From Ceriagrion tenellum (taxonomy: Eukaryota; Arthropoda; Insecta; Odonata; Coenagrionidae): 64,000 bases of DNA. The position numbers were made by a program, and so were the translations under genes. Of this stretch, positions 49,122 through 61,840 are shown piece after piece. Each line of letters starts with the position of its first letter. Position 1 is the stretch's first letter. The DNA is taken from positions 138,127,747 through 138,191,746 of the forward strand of contig OY720636.1 of assembly GCA_963169105.1 (NCBI GenBank), read 5' to 3'. The notes under the pieces were generated by a model. That model ran no database searches. It had not been told where the DNA came from and saw only the letters and a list, made by a program, of their open reading frames with translations.

Positions 49122-52100
49122 AACAGTTATAATTACAACAAATAGGCTTTAAAATTTTTAAATTTAAAATTTTTAGTGGTGTCTCCTTATTTCATCGTGC
49201 TGAATGTAAATATGCAAAAAACTGAACTTCGTCACCTGAAAGGTATCACAATTTATGCCTTAGCGTTGAAAGGGTTTAGCTAAAGGTCTTATCTCGAAGT
49301 AAAGATAACTTTTAAGGGATCAAGGAAGAAAAACAAGAGTGAGTGTGATAAAAAGAAACAGCGATTTGGCGATAACCGATGATTTTAACGTAGTATGGTC
49401 GTCGTAAATGATTTGTGAGAGATGAAAATGCTATAGATGAACTTATACAACATGCCAAAGAGTTTTTCTGCTTTGTTTTCTTAATCAGGACTTATTCGCT
49501 ACTTTTTTATCTTATGTTTCCCTCGCTGTTTTGTATAACTCTTGAAATTCTATTGAATGATCTCGTCTTTATAAGTTTTTTTTGTCGGCGTGGAAAATAC
49601 ATCATCAACAGATCCAAACATATATATTCTGTACTTTATGAACATGCAGCAAACAATTGTTGTCGCGGTAAAAGGTTTAAAAGACAGTTTGAGTATATCT
49701 CCGAATGTCTTTATTACTCATGCGGCTCATCTTATTCTAAATTAAGTGTAGTTAGCGTTGCACGAAATGGGTTCCGTATTTTTTTTTCCATCTTCTCGTT
49801 TGTTTTCCAAAAAGTGCTTTAAATGCTTGCATGACCACCTTAATATATTCCACTTTATCTCTTTTAAACTGGGGGTCCAAACAAACGATCCTTAAACGAC
49901 GCAAGGGATTAGGGGACCGCTGTCTCTAATTACCCTTGACGTTGGAGGAGTGGTAGACGATTTGAAATGGGCGTCTGGGTTGACTTTTTACTCCACTCGT
50001 TAGGGCTACCTCTTTTGACGACGACCATTATACTCCCTCAGTTTTCGAAATTTCTCTTCTTATTCTCTGGGCGAAAAACGAACGCTCGGAAAATTTATCA
50101 CTCATACATTATGGGTACTCGTACGTATGGGTAGAAGTGAGCTATGGAGGAAAATTATTATTTATTAACCATTAAAATTATTAAAAACGGTAAAAATCAA
50201 ATTTTGATTCTTTGAATAAAGATTAGAGAACGGAGAAGGGTTCACACATGCATATCTGCCCCTATGAAAGGTGGGTTATGCCCTGTTGCTCACATTCGTC
50301 GTGTACAAGTAGTCGAATTTTTGCGGGTTTTGAACCCGATGTTCATTTACCAAAGCTTTGTAAAATTAATTGAGATGTTGGCGAATTCCGTGTTCCTAAA
50401 ATAGTAAATATAATAACTTCAAATGTAATACATTGATTTTAATTGCAAGTATTTAGTCCATTCAATTTACAAAAGCTTAATCTTAAAGAAAATATCGTAA
50501 GGTTTAACATCTGAAATCCCTTCACCTCTCCAGCCACTACCCAGCACATGAGTTGGAATTCCTTGCTCCCCTTTGTTCTTCTCACCCATCTCCTCTCTTT
50601 CTGTGTACTTTTCCGTATATACTTCCACCCCTCTCCCTCTCCCACTGACTCTGCGATGAACAGCACTCCTATACATGTGATGACACGGACAGCATCGAAG
50701 GAATGACGGCGCGACGAAAAATAAGTAGAGACTGGCGGTTGATATATGGTAGTCGTGCGCGAGCTGTAACTCACGTTAGACGAAGTGAACAATATACTCC
50801 GTCCAACCCATTGCCTGACAGTCATTTTCCCATTGTTTCCTTTCTCTCCTTTTTGAACCCGCCAATAGCCATTCAAAGTAACTCTTTTCAAGTAAATTTT
50901 CGGTAAGTAAAATATATTATCAGTGGTGTCCTTAATGGCTTTTAGGAGCTGCACCACAACCAATAATTATGAAGATTGTTGACCTAGTAGAGTTATCATT
51001 TTTAAAAATTTCTCCGACTACTACCTAGAATATATGGGTATGGAAGCTTTTGCTGGATTTCATACTTGACTTAAAAACAGGCTACGTTTTGCTGTGTTTG
51101 GTACTGTTGTGTATTGTAGCTTCACTTGTTGGATATAATATGGGATAGTGTTGTTTCGAAGGGAAATGTTTACTGCACCAACTTCTATGAAAATATTTTG
51201 TATTATGTGTGTGAGACTTCCTGAAATTGTAATATGGAAACGTTCGAACTCGTGCTTTAATTCTAAACTTTTACCAACTGTGTCATTTATCCTTTGAGAA
51301 TGAATTCAAATTCATTTCTTCACCTCTCAGTTTCACATCAATTCCTTGTTTGAGGGTAACCGAACTTCAGATAAACCGCACATGGAAACCCTTCTGGGAA
51401 AAATCGGCTTTTTTCGGAAAATTATGCTCCGTAGCTTAATCGCTTGGCCATTCAGTTCGCCATGTCTCGTGAGCAGTTGCCTCTGAGCCATCGGTTGCCT
51501 TTGTAATACGTGTCGTTATTTCTCGTGGTGCTTGCATATTCATGCGCTAACACGCCGTGCGTTCGGGACGCGAATATTTATGGAGCACTGCTGCGGACTC
51601 GACTGCCGAATCCTCTGCTTCTCTTTTCTGAGAAAACCCATCCAAAATACTGCCACACCGCTTTCAGGTCTCTCCGTAAATTATTGATCGAGCGCTATTT
51701 TAGATAAGCCTTTGCATTTTTGCGTGAGTTCTCCTGCCTGCTGCGACGATTCATTGCCTTAAGGCCATTGGGGTGGTAATCGAGGGTCATTGAGTCCACA
51801 TTTTCATAATTTTTCATGCAAGGTAAAAAAAACTCTCAATCCACATTTAACTTAATTACATCTGTGTATGCGTTGGAGCTCACCGTACAGGATTTAACGG
51901 AAATGATACAAGGATGATATTTCACCTTTTATCCTCAGTAAAAGCATGTTATGAATCGAGTTTGTTAGCGCAATATTGAAAATTTAGGCGTTAATTCGTT
52001 ATGAACTAACTTTTTGTTCAAGCGACACCCGTATGACTCGTTAATATTTTCTAGAAACTAATTTAGTAATATAAGATATGATATTTCGCGTTAAGAAGAA

Positions 52101-53140
52101 AATCGGTACTTAATGAATTTATCTCGAAACATGTGTCAAGTACCATAAGACTAGATATCAAAACAGCTTTGAACTTCCAAAAAAACATCAGGGTGGTGTG
52201 ATTTTTCTATCAATTTCTACCAACAAATATCATAATGAAAATATGTATCCAAAGTTTCACGCAAATATATACGTAAACAAAAATCGCCCGAACCACCCGA
52301 TATAATGTTTGCACCAGTGTAAATCAAGTTGTAGCATGCTAGCAACAACTTGATTCGCCTGTCATTGAGTAGTTGAAAACAGGAGTCTCTTGCCACTAGG
52401 AAATAATTGTAATAGATGGTGTCTCCGCGCATCAGAATAAAAGACTATTACTAATATGAGAGTTGATTTCAGTGATCATGCGCCATTGGAAATGACCGTC
52501 GGTTTCCCACTCAAATGTGTACGATCTAGAGTGAAAGTTCAGAGAATATTTCAATATCATCGAGTTTGTAAGTACTATAGGTTAATATGGAAATTTCTTG
52601 AAAATAAGTCACATATTATGATAATTACTGTCACAGACTTGTTTCTCTAGGGATATACAGGTCAAAGTCTTATACTGAACTTAGCTGTAAATATTACTAA
52701 AGGAATGAGGAGTTCTGAACAAAATAGGGTGAGCTTGTTGCCTTTCACTGTATTCTAAATCTAGTAATCAAGCATTAATTTATTTATGCTATCACTAATT
52801 TCAATTCGGAAATATTATCCCGTATGAACAAAGTGTTGCTTTGTACGTTTTAACCAGATGAAAACGATTCATTCTGATCGGTCTGTCAAAGAAGTGACAT
52901 TCACACATATGTTTCATTACCTTCTCGCAGATTGCATTTAAGTCTCAGTAAAAACCAGGCTAAATGACTTAAACTCTTCGGCATTGCAATTATTAATTAT
53001 TATTTTTAGAGGTCGATTTATTTTAAAGAGACACTAGTAGTAACTTAGGAACTTCGCAGTGATATTCAGTGTGAATAAATCTTAGTGTGCTGCCAAAATC
53101 CTGGGGGTGAAGATGAGATTTCTTTGTGCCGGTGGTGCCG
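49122..53140. other. AT-rich stretch with unrecognised ORFs
   Basis: About 4 kb without a recognisable gene. It includes two moderate frames, 135 codons at 49415-49822 (plus) and 174 codons at 50439-50963 (minus), neither showing domain resemblance. A good donor-like string GGTAAGTA lies at 50901-50908 (plus), but no partnered exon could be shown. Confidence 0.45.
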
Positions 53141-53149
53141 AAATCGCTA

Positions 53150-53780
53150 GTTGTTTGCAACACTACAAAGGGGCACCTCGTCCACTACCCCTATCAAACT
53201 CTACCCTTCCCGCTCCCCCCTTAGCACCGCACTTCATCTCTGCCAGGTTCTGCGTGGAGACACATTTTTCCCACATGCGCACCTAATACGGTACTTTCTT
53301 TTTGATTATTAATTCATGGCCACTCCGACCAGGGTTCCCTTTACCTCTCACCACCCCTCGCCACCTCCCCTCGCTATTCCTCTCTTTCTCCCCCTCTCCC
53401 TCCTCTCCTGCAACTCACTTTCTATTCTCCCTCCTTTTTTTCTCCTTTACCTCTTCGTCCCTCCCTCTTTCCCGCTTCGTCTTCTCGACCTCTCTGGGCT
53501 CTCGCTGTACTCTATTCAGAGCCGCTCTGAATCCATGGTAGCAGGTGCACCGGTTTTTAGTGTTAGGAAAAGGGACGAGTCGAGGAGGGGCAGGGTGTGG
53601 AAAAAAGTGGTCCTAGTGAGAAAGAGGGGTCAGGAGGGGTGAGGAGTGAAAAATAAAATGAAAGAAATAAAGAAGAATTTCACATGTAATTTTGCGCAGG
53701 CAGTGAAAGAAAAAAGGGAATTAGGGACGAGAGTGGCGGGGCTAGGTTTTGCGTGGGATGGATAGGTGGAGATGCATTTT
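53150..53780. other. GC-rich island, pyrimidine then purine
   Basis: Plus strand strongly C/T-rich from 53180 to 53510, then G/A-rich from 53560 to 53760, with the switch near 53535. Frames of 79-108 codons in different phases over the C/T half are low-complexity. Confidence 0.5.
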
Positions 53781-54700
53781 TTGGAATATTTTGCATAAAA
53801 CGGTAAGAGGTGTCTTATTTTCAGGAGCATTATTCTTTTTCTTAATATTCCAAAATGCAGTAAAATTTTCTTTTGAGCATCCAGGACGTCCATATGATAG
53901 AAGGCATATATTGGCGTGCAAGTAGTGTGTGAATTATCAATGGAAAGGAAAAGTTATACTTATTAAAAGTTTAGGGCCAAACACTTAGGAGGAAATAAGA
54001 ATGTGAGGTTTGATTGATTGTTTTGTCCCAGAAGTATTACCTCCATGTGCTGAAGTTGTGTTTTCTAATGGTCCATGCATAAATAAAATGCTCAAGGTCC
54101 GTTGCTTACGAGATAATTAGTTCCCCTCGTGAGACAAAAATTACAACAACACCGTAGTAGCTGGTGATTGCGTGCATGAAGGATGTCTGTGGAGGTTAAC
54201 AATTGACGGGAATCATCCTTACTTTGATGTTCTCAGTATTTATCTGTAAAATAACCTTATTTATAGGTATAATTTGTTTCGATATGCGATTATTTTATTT
54301 GTGTTAGACTAGGTATACGTCGTAGAACCTGAAAAAGGCATGTATTTCTACATATCGTATGATGATAATCATGTAATGGTCACGCAAGGTTCGATAAGGT
54401 TTTGCTCGAACTTTTTTGGGCGATTTTTGACGCCAAGGGGAATTATTCCTCTTCGGTAACTAAATAAGTAACATTACATAATTCCGCTTAACAGAGTGAC
54501 CAACAATGGGTGCAGAAAGCGAGGTAGAATGTTATTGATCTTTATTTGGCTAACACATGGTTCACGGACATGGAGTAACCATTTCACGCGAAAGATTCAA
54601 TACAGGGGTAAGGATCCCTTTATGACTTAGTTTTTCGGATTTCATCAGTATAAAGGGGTCAACGGGAAAATGTAATAAAAAGACATGTGCGAGTGATTTA
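53781..54700. other. AT-rich non-coding stretch
   Basis: Nothing recognised. Confidence 0.6.
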
Positions 54701-54702
54701 AA

Positions 54703-55287
54703 ATGTGGTATGTAATGTTTATACACTATCTTTTATGTGATATTTTTAGATATTCATTCAGCAATTACTTTTCTATCCAGAAAACTATCGTGGTAATAAC
54801 GTATGCTTCCTTCTACCTCATGAACTTCCTGATTATTCAGAGCCATCTTCACTCTATTTACCTCTTGATTTTCACACTTCTTTCTTCTCCGACTCTAACT
54901 CTCACAATTTTGAAGATGTTTCCTTTATATCTCGCATTTGTGCTGCTGAGTAAAGTTCTTTGGCCGCGAAGGACAAGCATAAGGAGTGAAAAAGCTGCGT
55001 TGTTTCCCCTCTGGCTTATTTCATTCGGCGTATATTTCTCGGAGAAATCCTCTCGGCCAGCTTTATTCTTCCAGACTTACCACCACCTTTCGTATATATT
55101 TTTCCCGTCACCCCCCTCGCCCCTTGTTCCCGCCTCCTCAACCGCCTTGCCTCCTCCTCCTCCGCCTCCGCACCGCTACTTCCCCACCCGTGCCATTTTC
55201 TCGGCCGAGGGAGCACAAGAAAATCGAGGCGGAAAAAATAATGAAAAGGGAACAAGCTCCATAATAAAAATAGTGGTTCCGAGATAA
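54703..55287 (+). other. Unrecognised 194-codon open frame
   Basis: This is the longest frame in the window outside the LINE. Its first 110 residues are hydrophobic (Tyr, Phe, Leu, Ile-rich) and could form membrane segments. The second half is Pro-rich because it enters the polypyrimidine island at 55080. It has no signal of a known family, and the change of composition mid-frame follows the DNA rather than a protein domain. It is more probably a chance frame than a gene. Confidence 0.15.
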
Positions 55288-55680
55288 GGCCACCTTCTTC
55301 AAATGGGTCTCACCGGCAGGTAGGTGGGCTCTCTCGTGGGGTGTGTCTTGTGCGTGCCGCGGTCGGGGGTGAGGCGGGAAGACAGTGGCAAGGGGTGTTG
55401 CTGTTTTTGGGGGGCGGGGAGGGGGAGTTTGGGTGGTGAAGTTATAGAAGGAAGAGTGGGGTGCTGTTGTAGGGTTGGAGGAAGAAATCGAAGGTTCTTG
55501 CGAGTGTCCGGCTGGGGAACGGAGTGCGGAACTGGAGCACGAAACAAAGTGTGGTGGGAGAGAAGGAACTGGGATGGGTTGAGCGGAATGAGGAGACGGA
55601 GTTGGAGGAAACAGTTGATGGAGACGAGGCGGCTAAATGGCGGAGGTAGGAAGGTATTTTTTGCCTCGTATGCATGAACA
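55070..55680. other. GC-rich island, pyrimidine then purine
   Basis: C/T-rich to about 55195, then G/A-rich with long G-runs from 55320 to 55660. Both strands have low-complexity frames (117 codons plus at 55324-55677, 135 codons minus at 55299-55706). It has the same architecture as the islands at 53.2 and 59.2 kb. Confidence 0.5.
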
Positions 55681-58600
55681 ACATTGCTAGTAAACTTTTG
55701 AACCACGCTAGAGTAACTATGGTTGGTGCTTGTTAGGAGTATTTAAAATATTTGTGGCTACTGGAGTTTGAACGGAAGTCAGTTGCTGTCGTAGTTGTGT
55801 ACGAGATAAGAACATGAAACGTCGGACAAAGGCGGAAACACAGCTATGAAAGGGAAATTGAAGTTTTCCTGGACTAATACAGCTAATAAATTCATTCAGT
55901 GTAGGATGCATTAATTCAATTAACATTGCAAATAGACGTGAATCGTAATTATAGCTCCGTACCGCTGCAGGCGTGTAAGTTGCTTCATTTGCTTTTTGAG
56001 TTATTCCTTACACTTCTACGGAGATCGCCAGCATTTCTACAATTTTAAACTAGAAACAGTTTGAATAGAAAGTGTCACGGCTATTTTAACCGTAATTCAT
56101 CCCTAGCTATGTAAACGGGGCATTTCTGTGTCGGGAGTGCTGTGAAATTTTTATCCTCTGCTTCTGGGAAGCGGGCGTCCGTGTACTGGGTAGCCGCGAT
56201 GTTAGCAGCGTTTGGCTCGGAATACTCTCACGATGAAGACCCCAGAATTTAGAGCAAAAACAGACCTATATCAGGGCGGGAAGAGAGTACACGGAATACC
56301 AGGGACTACCGTGCACCATGAGGTTGGCTGTGGAAACAGGGAAGAGTGAGTTGACGAGATGGATGACAGAGAAAGTAATGGGAATAATTTCCTTATTTTT
56401 CTTCCTCAAACATACAGGTAATACATACATGTACTAAAATAATAAGAAAATAAAATGATGGAAGTTATAAATTGAATTAAAGAATAAGATATAATTTATT
56501 TCTACTGCTTTTTACTGAGGCAATTTACTCACTTTTGGTCCAAAGATCAGCCCATCTGATAATCAGATTCAGGAGTTGGAGGTGTAAACAGATAGAAGCA
56601 AATGACCATGAACGCATTATAAATATCGCTATCAAGCCAATAACTAATGAATTTTGTAGGCATATTGGCAATAATAATCGGTAATTACGTGAATCAAACA
56701 TTTAATGAGGAACAAACGTTGATAGTCAATATCCAAATATTATTTCTTCGTTATCACTACTGAATGCACATACTCTCCAAGTCTCTTTTTGCGCCGTTAA
56801 CACTAGGTTTTTCACGAAGTAAAAGCGGGATTATTTTTCTCATTCATTAAATGGCAACTCATTTTAGTGATAGCTACTTACAATAGATCGGTTTTTATTA
56901 TATTACCATTTACTCTTTAGTGGTGGTTCATTTTTTGAACTATACACTAAAGTAATAGTAAGGAAGGCATGTCATTACAGTTTGTTCGTTAATTTTAATC
57001 ACGCTGACAATCTGGTAAAGGAAAAAGAAATCACAGCTTACTTGGAATTCTTTTCCCTTCCTGTTAATTTGTATTTAAAATTGTAATCTGCTTTTCCCTT
57101 CAAAATACTGAGAACATATTCCTCAATCTCCTGATGTATACAGCTCATGCAAAAGGGATGCGAATTGGGAAATTGTTTTCCAAAAGTGCACTCAGGTACA
57201 CGCAAGTAATTGTGCTTCTATATAGTCCATTCAACTCTCAAGTCCAATTCATGGAAATACGTATTATGCACGGATTTAAAGTTATTTCGACCTCCCTTAT
57301 AGAGATAAAAAGTTGTGTTGCACTGACAATTCTTCCAAGAGCCTCAAGTACTGCAAAAGAATTTAGCATTCTCACATGCCCTCTACTGCTACAGAAAAAC
57401 TAATAATCTCCACACAAAAGACTACGAAAATATTAGTATATAGATATCTTTTGTCTACAATCAAATTTCGACGGAAATCCTTATCTAGTTCATCGAATAA
57501 ATTTTCTTTTTCTTTGAAACTGATGAATATAACCGCTGTCAACTCTTATTCAGTTCAATCATTTTTATTAATTTTTATGCGCCAATAAAATTTCTTACTA
57601 AGAACTTAGGGAAACGTTAAAACGTAAAACGTTGTTTATAAATAATTCAATACGAGTATTCAACTGGAAGTATTTCCATACCTGGCACAAATACAGGGTG
57701 TTGGAATAACCCTTATTTAAAAAGTACTATCGATAAAATTTCATACCCCTGCCCTATGTGATCATACCTCCGCTCCCTTAGTAATAAATCTGATAGTCTT
57801 TCGTATATATTTCCGTAGTATGCAAAGTCGTGTAGTTGAAAAATAATTTAAGCTTTATTTTCGTGACAAAATTGATTTTTTCGAACAATTAGCACTCGGA
57901 TTATTACTTGGATGAAAACATTTTAGTTTTATTTCGGTAGTTCTATATGCGCATGCAAATATGTTGTTATCCTAATTTCCTTAGATACTAAACATTTACC
58001 TTCGTTTATATTTGTTGAGACCATTAAATGGGGATCTTTCCATTAAGGAATGCGTCCACTGACCAATTAGCTGTTGAATAACGTATAAAAGTGTTTCACG
58101 CGTAACTTAGAAGTGGATGTTAGTGTGAAAATATACTACTGAGTTTTACTCTTACCACAATGACTGTTGAACATGTTAATGTGAAATCGATCTACCTCAA
58201 CCTTCTATGAAATGCGGCGAATTAATACTGGAGTTTAATTATAAATGTTGCTGTTCTATCATGCGCGTAAATGACATAATTTTCCAGACACTTGAATAAA
58301 GAAGAGATGTATCGGAGACGAGATCTGAAAGCATTTTTTGTTGTGATGTTTTTACAACATTAGTCCTAGTGACATTCAAGCACCAGAAAAAATATTTTTG
58401 ATCGGTTTATTTATTGAATGTACTTAAATTTAAATACTTGCTTTTGCTACAGGAAATAAGCCAATTTTTAATAACTGATATAAGTATTTGAAATGAGTAG
58501 AATCATGAGCTGGCAGCATTTTATTTCTAGCGGTAATCCTGATAAGTGCTTTGTTTGACAAATAGCAGTTACAACGAAGGGCAGTTCTTAATTCCATACG

Positions 58601-58900
58601 TGTGTGCTCACTGCCTTTTTATATCCTTGGAAAACAGCCAGAGAAAAAATCCTAATCCTTGATGAGTAAATGGACATGTCTGCGGTTTATGACCTTTTTT
58701 CTGCGGGCATTTTCAACGTATTTCCTTCATGTCTCACACAGGTGCTCACCGATCGTAGCCGTCTCGAGTCTGTTCTTCCGAGAACTCCAGGAATTCACTT
58801 AAATCTCTTAGATACCTAACTAAATTTTGCTTTTTTAATGTTTACTTCCCTTTCTCCGAAATTGCAAATAATATATGAAGTTTTCTTATTATTTTTTTTG
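55681..58900. other. AT-rich non-coding stretch
   Basis: No recognised gene. A TATAAAAG box near 58085 precedes an ATG at 58159 with only a 16-codon frame. A small stem (GGGT with ACCC) lies near 57695-57711. Confidence 0.5.
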
Positions 58901-59560
58901 AGGCCGAGGAAAGAGTTTTATTTCCAACTGGTGGCGAGGGAACCTGGAATATAAACAACGGGGCATAAGGTCAGCCTGGCTGAGAAAGAGAGGGCGAGCT
59001 TAGGGGGGCGTGGCGTAAAGTATAAAGGGTAGGAAGAAAGCGGGGTAGTGGTGAAAAAATACACTCACCCTACCGTTTCAATCGTCCTTCCACAGGGTAA
59101 CAAAGACAGGTTAAGGGGGTCCGGGTAACGGAAACGAATGGTTTAAGGCACCGGCAGGATATCTTCCTTCCTCCACTGGCAGGATACCCCATCTCACCCT
59201 ATTCCCCCCCTCCGCTCCTCCCTTCTCCTTCCATTGCGCATCCCTGATTGAATCGGATCCGCAGAGCGATTGGGGTGGCGTCGGGTTTGTGTGTGTCAGT
59301 GTGTGTGTGTTTGGGGGTGGCTGGATTGTCCATCCATCGGTCGTGAGGTTACGGTGGGCGAACGCGGAAGGGAGGGTCGGTCGGGGGCGGGGGGATCTAG
59401 GAAGGGATGGGACGGATTGATTGGGGGGATGGAGAAGGAGAAGGGTTCCGGACAGGAGAGAAATGTCGTGAGCAGGAGGGTGTGCGAGGGAAAGCGAGTG
59501 GGTTGAGAATTCGGATGAGAGACAGAGAGTGTTTTCAGGCCAGAATATTTTCCCGGCCCC
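58900..59560. other. GC-rich island, pyrimidine then purine
   Basis: Mixed GC-rich DNA from 58910, a C/T-rich tract at 59150-59235, then a G/A/T-rich tract with a (GT)n run (59286-59312) to 59510. Frames of 78 and 120 codons on opposite strands are composition-driven. Confidence 0.5.
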
Positions 59561-59957
59561 TTCTCGGGTAGCATTTTAAGATATCTCGGCTTCTTCTGTA
59601 GATAAAAATCTGTCACAAAATCTGAATAATGGCTCATTAAAAGTGATTTCAGGTGCATTGGTGTGAAATTGTTTTTTCAACTCCTACTTCAGCACCAGTG
59701 CAACAGACACCAATAATATGTATTAGCTATTCTTAGCCAAAATCACTCGATTTCGCCCGAGTGTCATACCACAAGTCACGTGAAGAGAAGAGCCTTAAAG
59801 TTTTGTTTTATTTAGGTAATATCATAAAGAATGAGTTAGGTGTGTATAATGTAAACTTCTCGAAGTAACAATATCTCAAGGACCTGAAAATACGACTGGA
59901 GGTCAAATAAGAAATTGCGGATGAACGCGGTAGATCAAAAGAGTAAACTGCATTCAC
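59560..59957. other. Non-coding stretch before the SINE head
   Basis: Nothing recognised, although it may contain the unassigned body of the minus-strand SINE that follows. Confidence 0.5.
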
Positions 59958-60030
59958 CTTGACTCCAGGTCTCGAACCGGAGTCTCCGTATATCGCGCAA
60001 AGTACTTGAGCCACTTGAGAAACCTAATTT
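59958..60030 (-). mobile_element. tRNA-like SINE head, minus strand
   Basis: On the minus strand an A-box-like TGGCTCAAGTAC is followed at tRNA-like spacing by a B box CCGGTTCGAGACC (59968-59980). The segment is about the length of a tRNA but lacks a convincing acceptor stem, so it is more likely a tRNA-derived SINE head than a functional tRNA gene. Its body towards lower coordinates does not obviously match the SINEs at 28.6 and 31 kb. Confidence 0.5.
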
Positions 60031-60366
60031 CCTCCTCATTTCTGGATTTTTTTCATCATCTGACGAAATTCGCAGTTATGCTCGCTTGCAAGTTACCCTG
60101 TAGATACAATAACGTGGCTGGTCCCGATATCCTTAAATTTGTGGTAGAGTTTTAATTAGATACCTATGACTCGTCATACATTTTGAAGCCAATCTTTCAT
60201 TGGAGTATCTTGCAGTACAATGCTGCCCGTGCTCTTGACTTTTGACCTGGTTGGTACGTCGACACTCCGACATCCCCATCAGTAACCACTTACTGTCGGG
60301 GTCGTCATCACGGACGATTTATCAGTAATCTATAAATGTAAAAATAATGTATAAAAAAGGTGATGG
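60031..60366. other. Non-coding stretch
   Basis: No gene or repeat recognised. Confidence 0.55.
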
Positions 60367-60673
60367 TAAAGGCTAGGTCCATGGTTTCCGAATCACTCGC
60401 CACTGTGAAACCTTTCGAGAGTCGGCACCGGGAAATCTTTCCTCCTGATAATTCAATAAATAACGTTCATACACATGCGTACACAACCATAATTGCCATT
60501 CCCTTACAATTAAGCCAAAGCGGAAGAATTTACCCCGAGAGGAAATTGCGTCATGGGTGTGTACATATATAAATAAAAAGTCGTCGATTGGAATCGCGGG
60601 AGGTAAGATTTCCCGACATCGGCTTCCGAAAGGTTCCACAACGTCGGGAATTCGGCAACCCTTAGATAAAGGC
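60367..60673. mobile_element. Foldback (long inverted repeat) element, ~293 bp
   Basis: The left arm (about 60380-60500) and right arm (about 60535-60663) are imperfect reverse complements over most of their length. The clearest block is GAAACCTTTCGAGAGTCGG on the left and its counterpart GGAACCTTTCGGAAGCCGA on the right, followed in both by GGGAAATCTTNCCTCC. A GTACACAACCAT / GTACACACCCAT block lies deeper in. The 7-base TAAAGGC occurs directly on both sides (60367-60373 and 60667-60673) and may be a target duplication. No transposase is present. The structure fits a foldback MITE or an inverted pair of short repeats. A transcript would form a long hairpin. Confidence 0.65.
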
Positions 60674-60679
60674 GGAATG

Positions 60680-61840
60680 GGATAGAGGTCGAGGGTATGC
60701 TATAAGGTGAGGAGTAGGATCGGCAAGGGGTCTGGGCGGAGGGTGCAGGGAGGAGGAAAAGGGAACGGTCGGGAGATGGAGTGAGGGGCATCCGGTGAAA
60801 GGGGTGTTCTCTCTCTCTCTGCCCGCCTGACATTGCTTTGGGTTACTCGGAGCAACAGGAGGCTCGTCCTTTTGGGCGATATTGGTGAGGCGGAAGGTAA
60901 ATGGAGACCCGGGGAGGGAGGGGGTTGTGGAGGTGTGTTTCTAGGGAATGGTCGGGGGGAGGGTAGGGTCATGGTAAAAAGAGGTGTGCGTGGGGTAAGG
61001 TGGGGGGAAGGCGGGGGTGAAGGAATACTCGTGGGGTGGGGGCGGTGGGGAGGAAAAGATTAAAGCCTTCGAGGAGGGAGGAAGGGGCCCAGCGGTGCAG
61101 AAAAGGGTGTTTTTAAGCGAGGGACACCCACTAGAGGGAAGGAAACTGGTGAGGAGGAGCGAGCGTGGGTTCTTCCGGGCGACGAGGCGTTCGTAGATAG
61201 AGAAGAGGAGAGGTAGGTGCTGATATAATGTAGATTTTAAGGTAATGGCAGGGGATGCGCGGTGGGGGACGTTATGTGGCTCTATGCATTTTGCAGGCGC
61301 CGAGGACACCCTGTTGTTGTTGGTGTGTGTGAGTGAGTGTGCAAAGGGGGATGGGAGGGAAAGCGCGAGATCCAAGGTTTTGGGTTGAGTCTGTGCCCCC
61401 GGAATGAGGCGAGGGTAATGGCTGCCGCGGCGCGGAGGTGAAAAGAGGAGGGTGGCAGGGGGGTGGCTGGCGGAAGGAGGAGGGGGAGGGAAGGGGTGGG
61501 TGAGAAGAGAGTGTATTCGCGAGGATGCGTAAAGGAAATGCTAATGGAGGAGAGCGTTTTGATGGCTGTGCGAGCCACAGAGAAGAGAGGGGCGGATCCG
61601 GAAGGTGGGGGCGGGGGATGGAGTCGTGGCGAAAGGGGGGTGAGTGGGGGGGGGCGGGAGGTTGGGGGGGCAGCGAGAGAAAGGGAATGGCCGGATGAGG
61701 GGAGTGAATTGAGCTGGGGAGTAAACCGGGAGTGGAAATATGGTGCAATGGATGATAAGGAAGAGAGGATGTTGTGGAGCGACCACAGAGCCTCAACAAT
61801 CGATCGACGCCCAACTGCTGAAAGGTGTGGTCTATTTGGC
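60680..61840. other. 1.1-kb GC-rich, purine-rich island
   Basis: The plus strand is dominated by G and A for more than a kilobase, with long G-runs (for example 61620-61670). The complementary polypyrimidine strand gives several overlapping minus frames (up to 192 codons at 61282-61860) rich in Pro, Ser and Leu, and a 151-codon Gly/Arg/Glu-rich plus frame (61463-61918). Because several phases are open at once, these are best explained by absence of stop codons in the tract. Confidence 0.5.
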
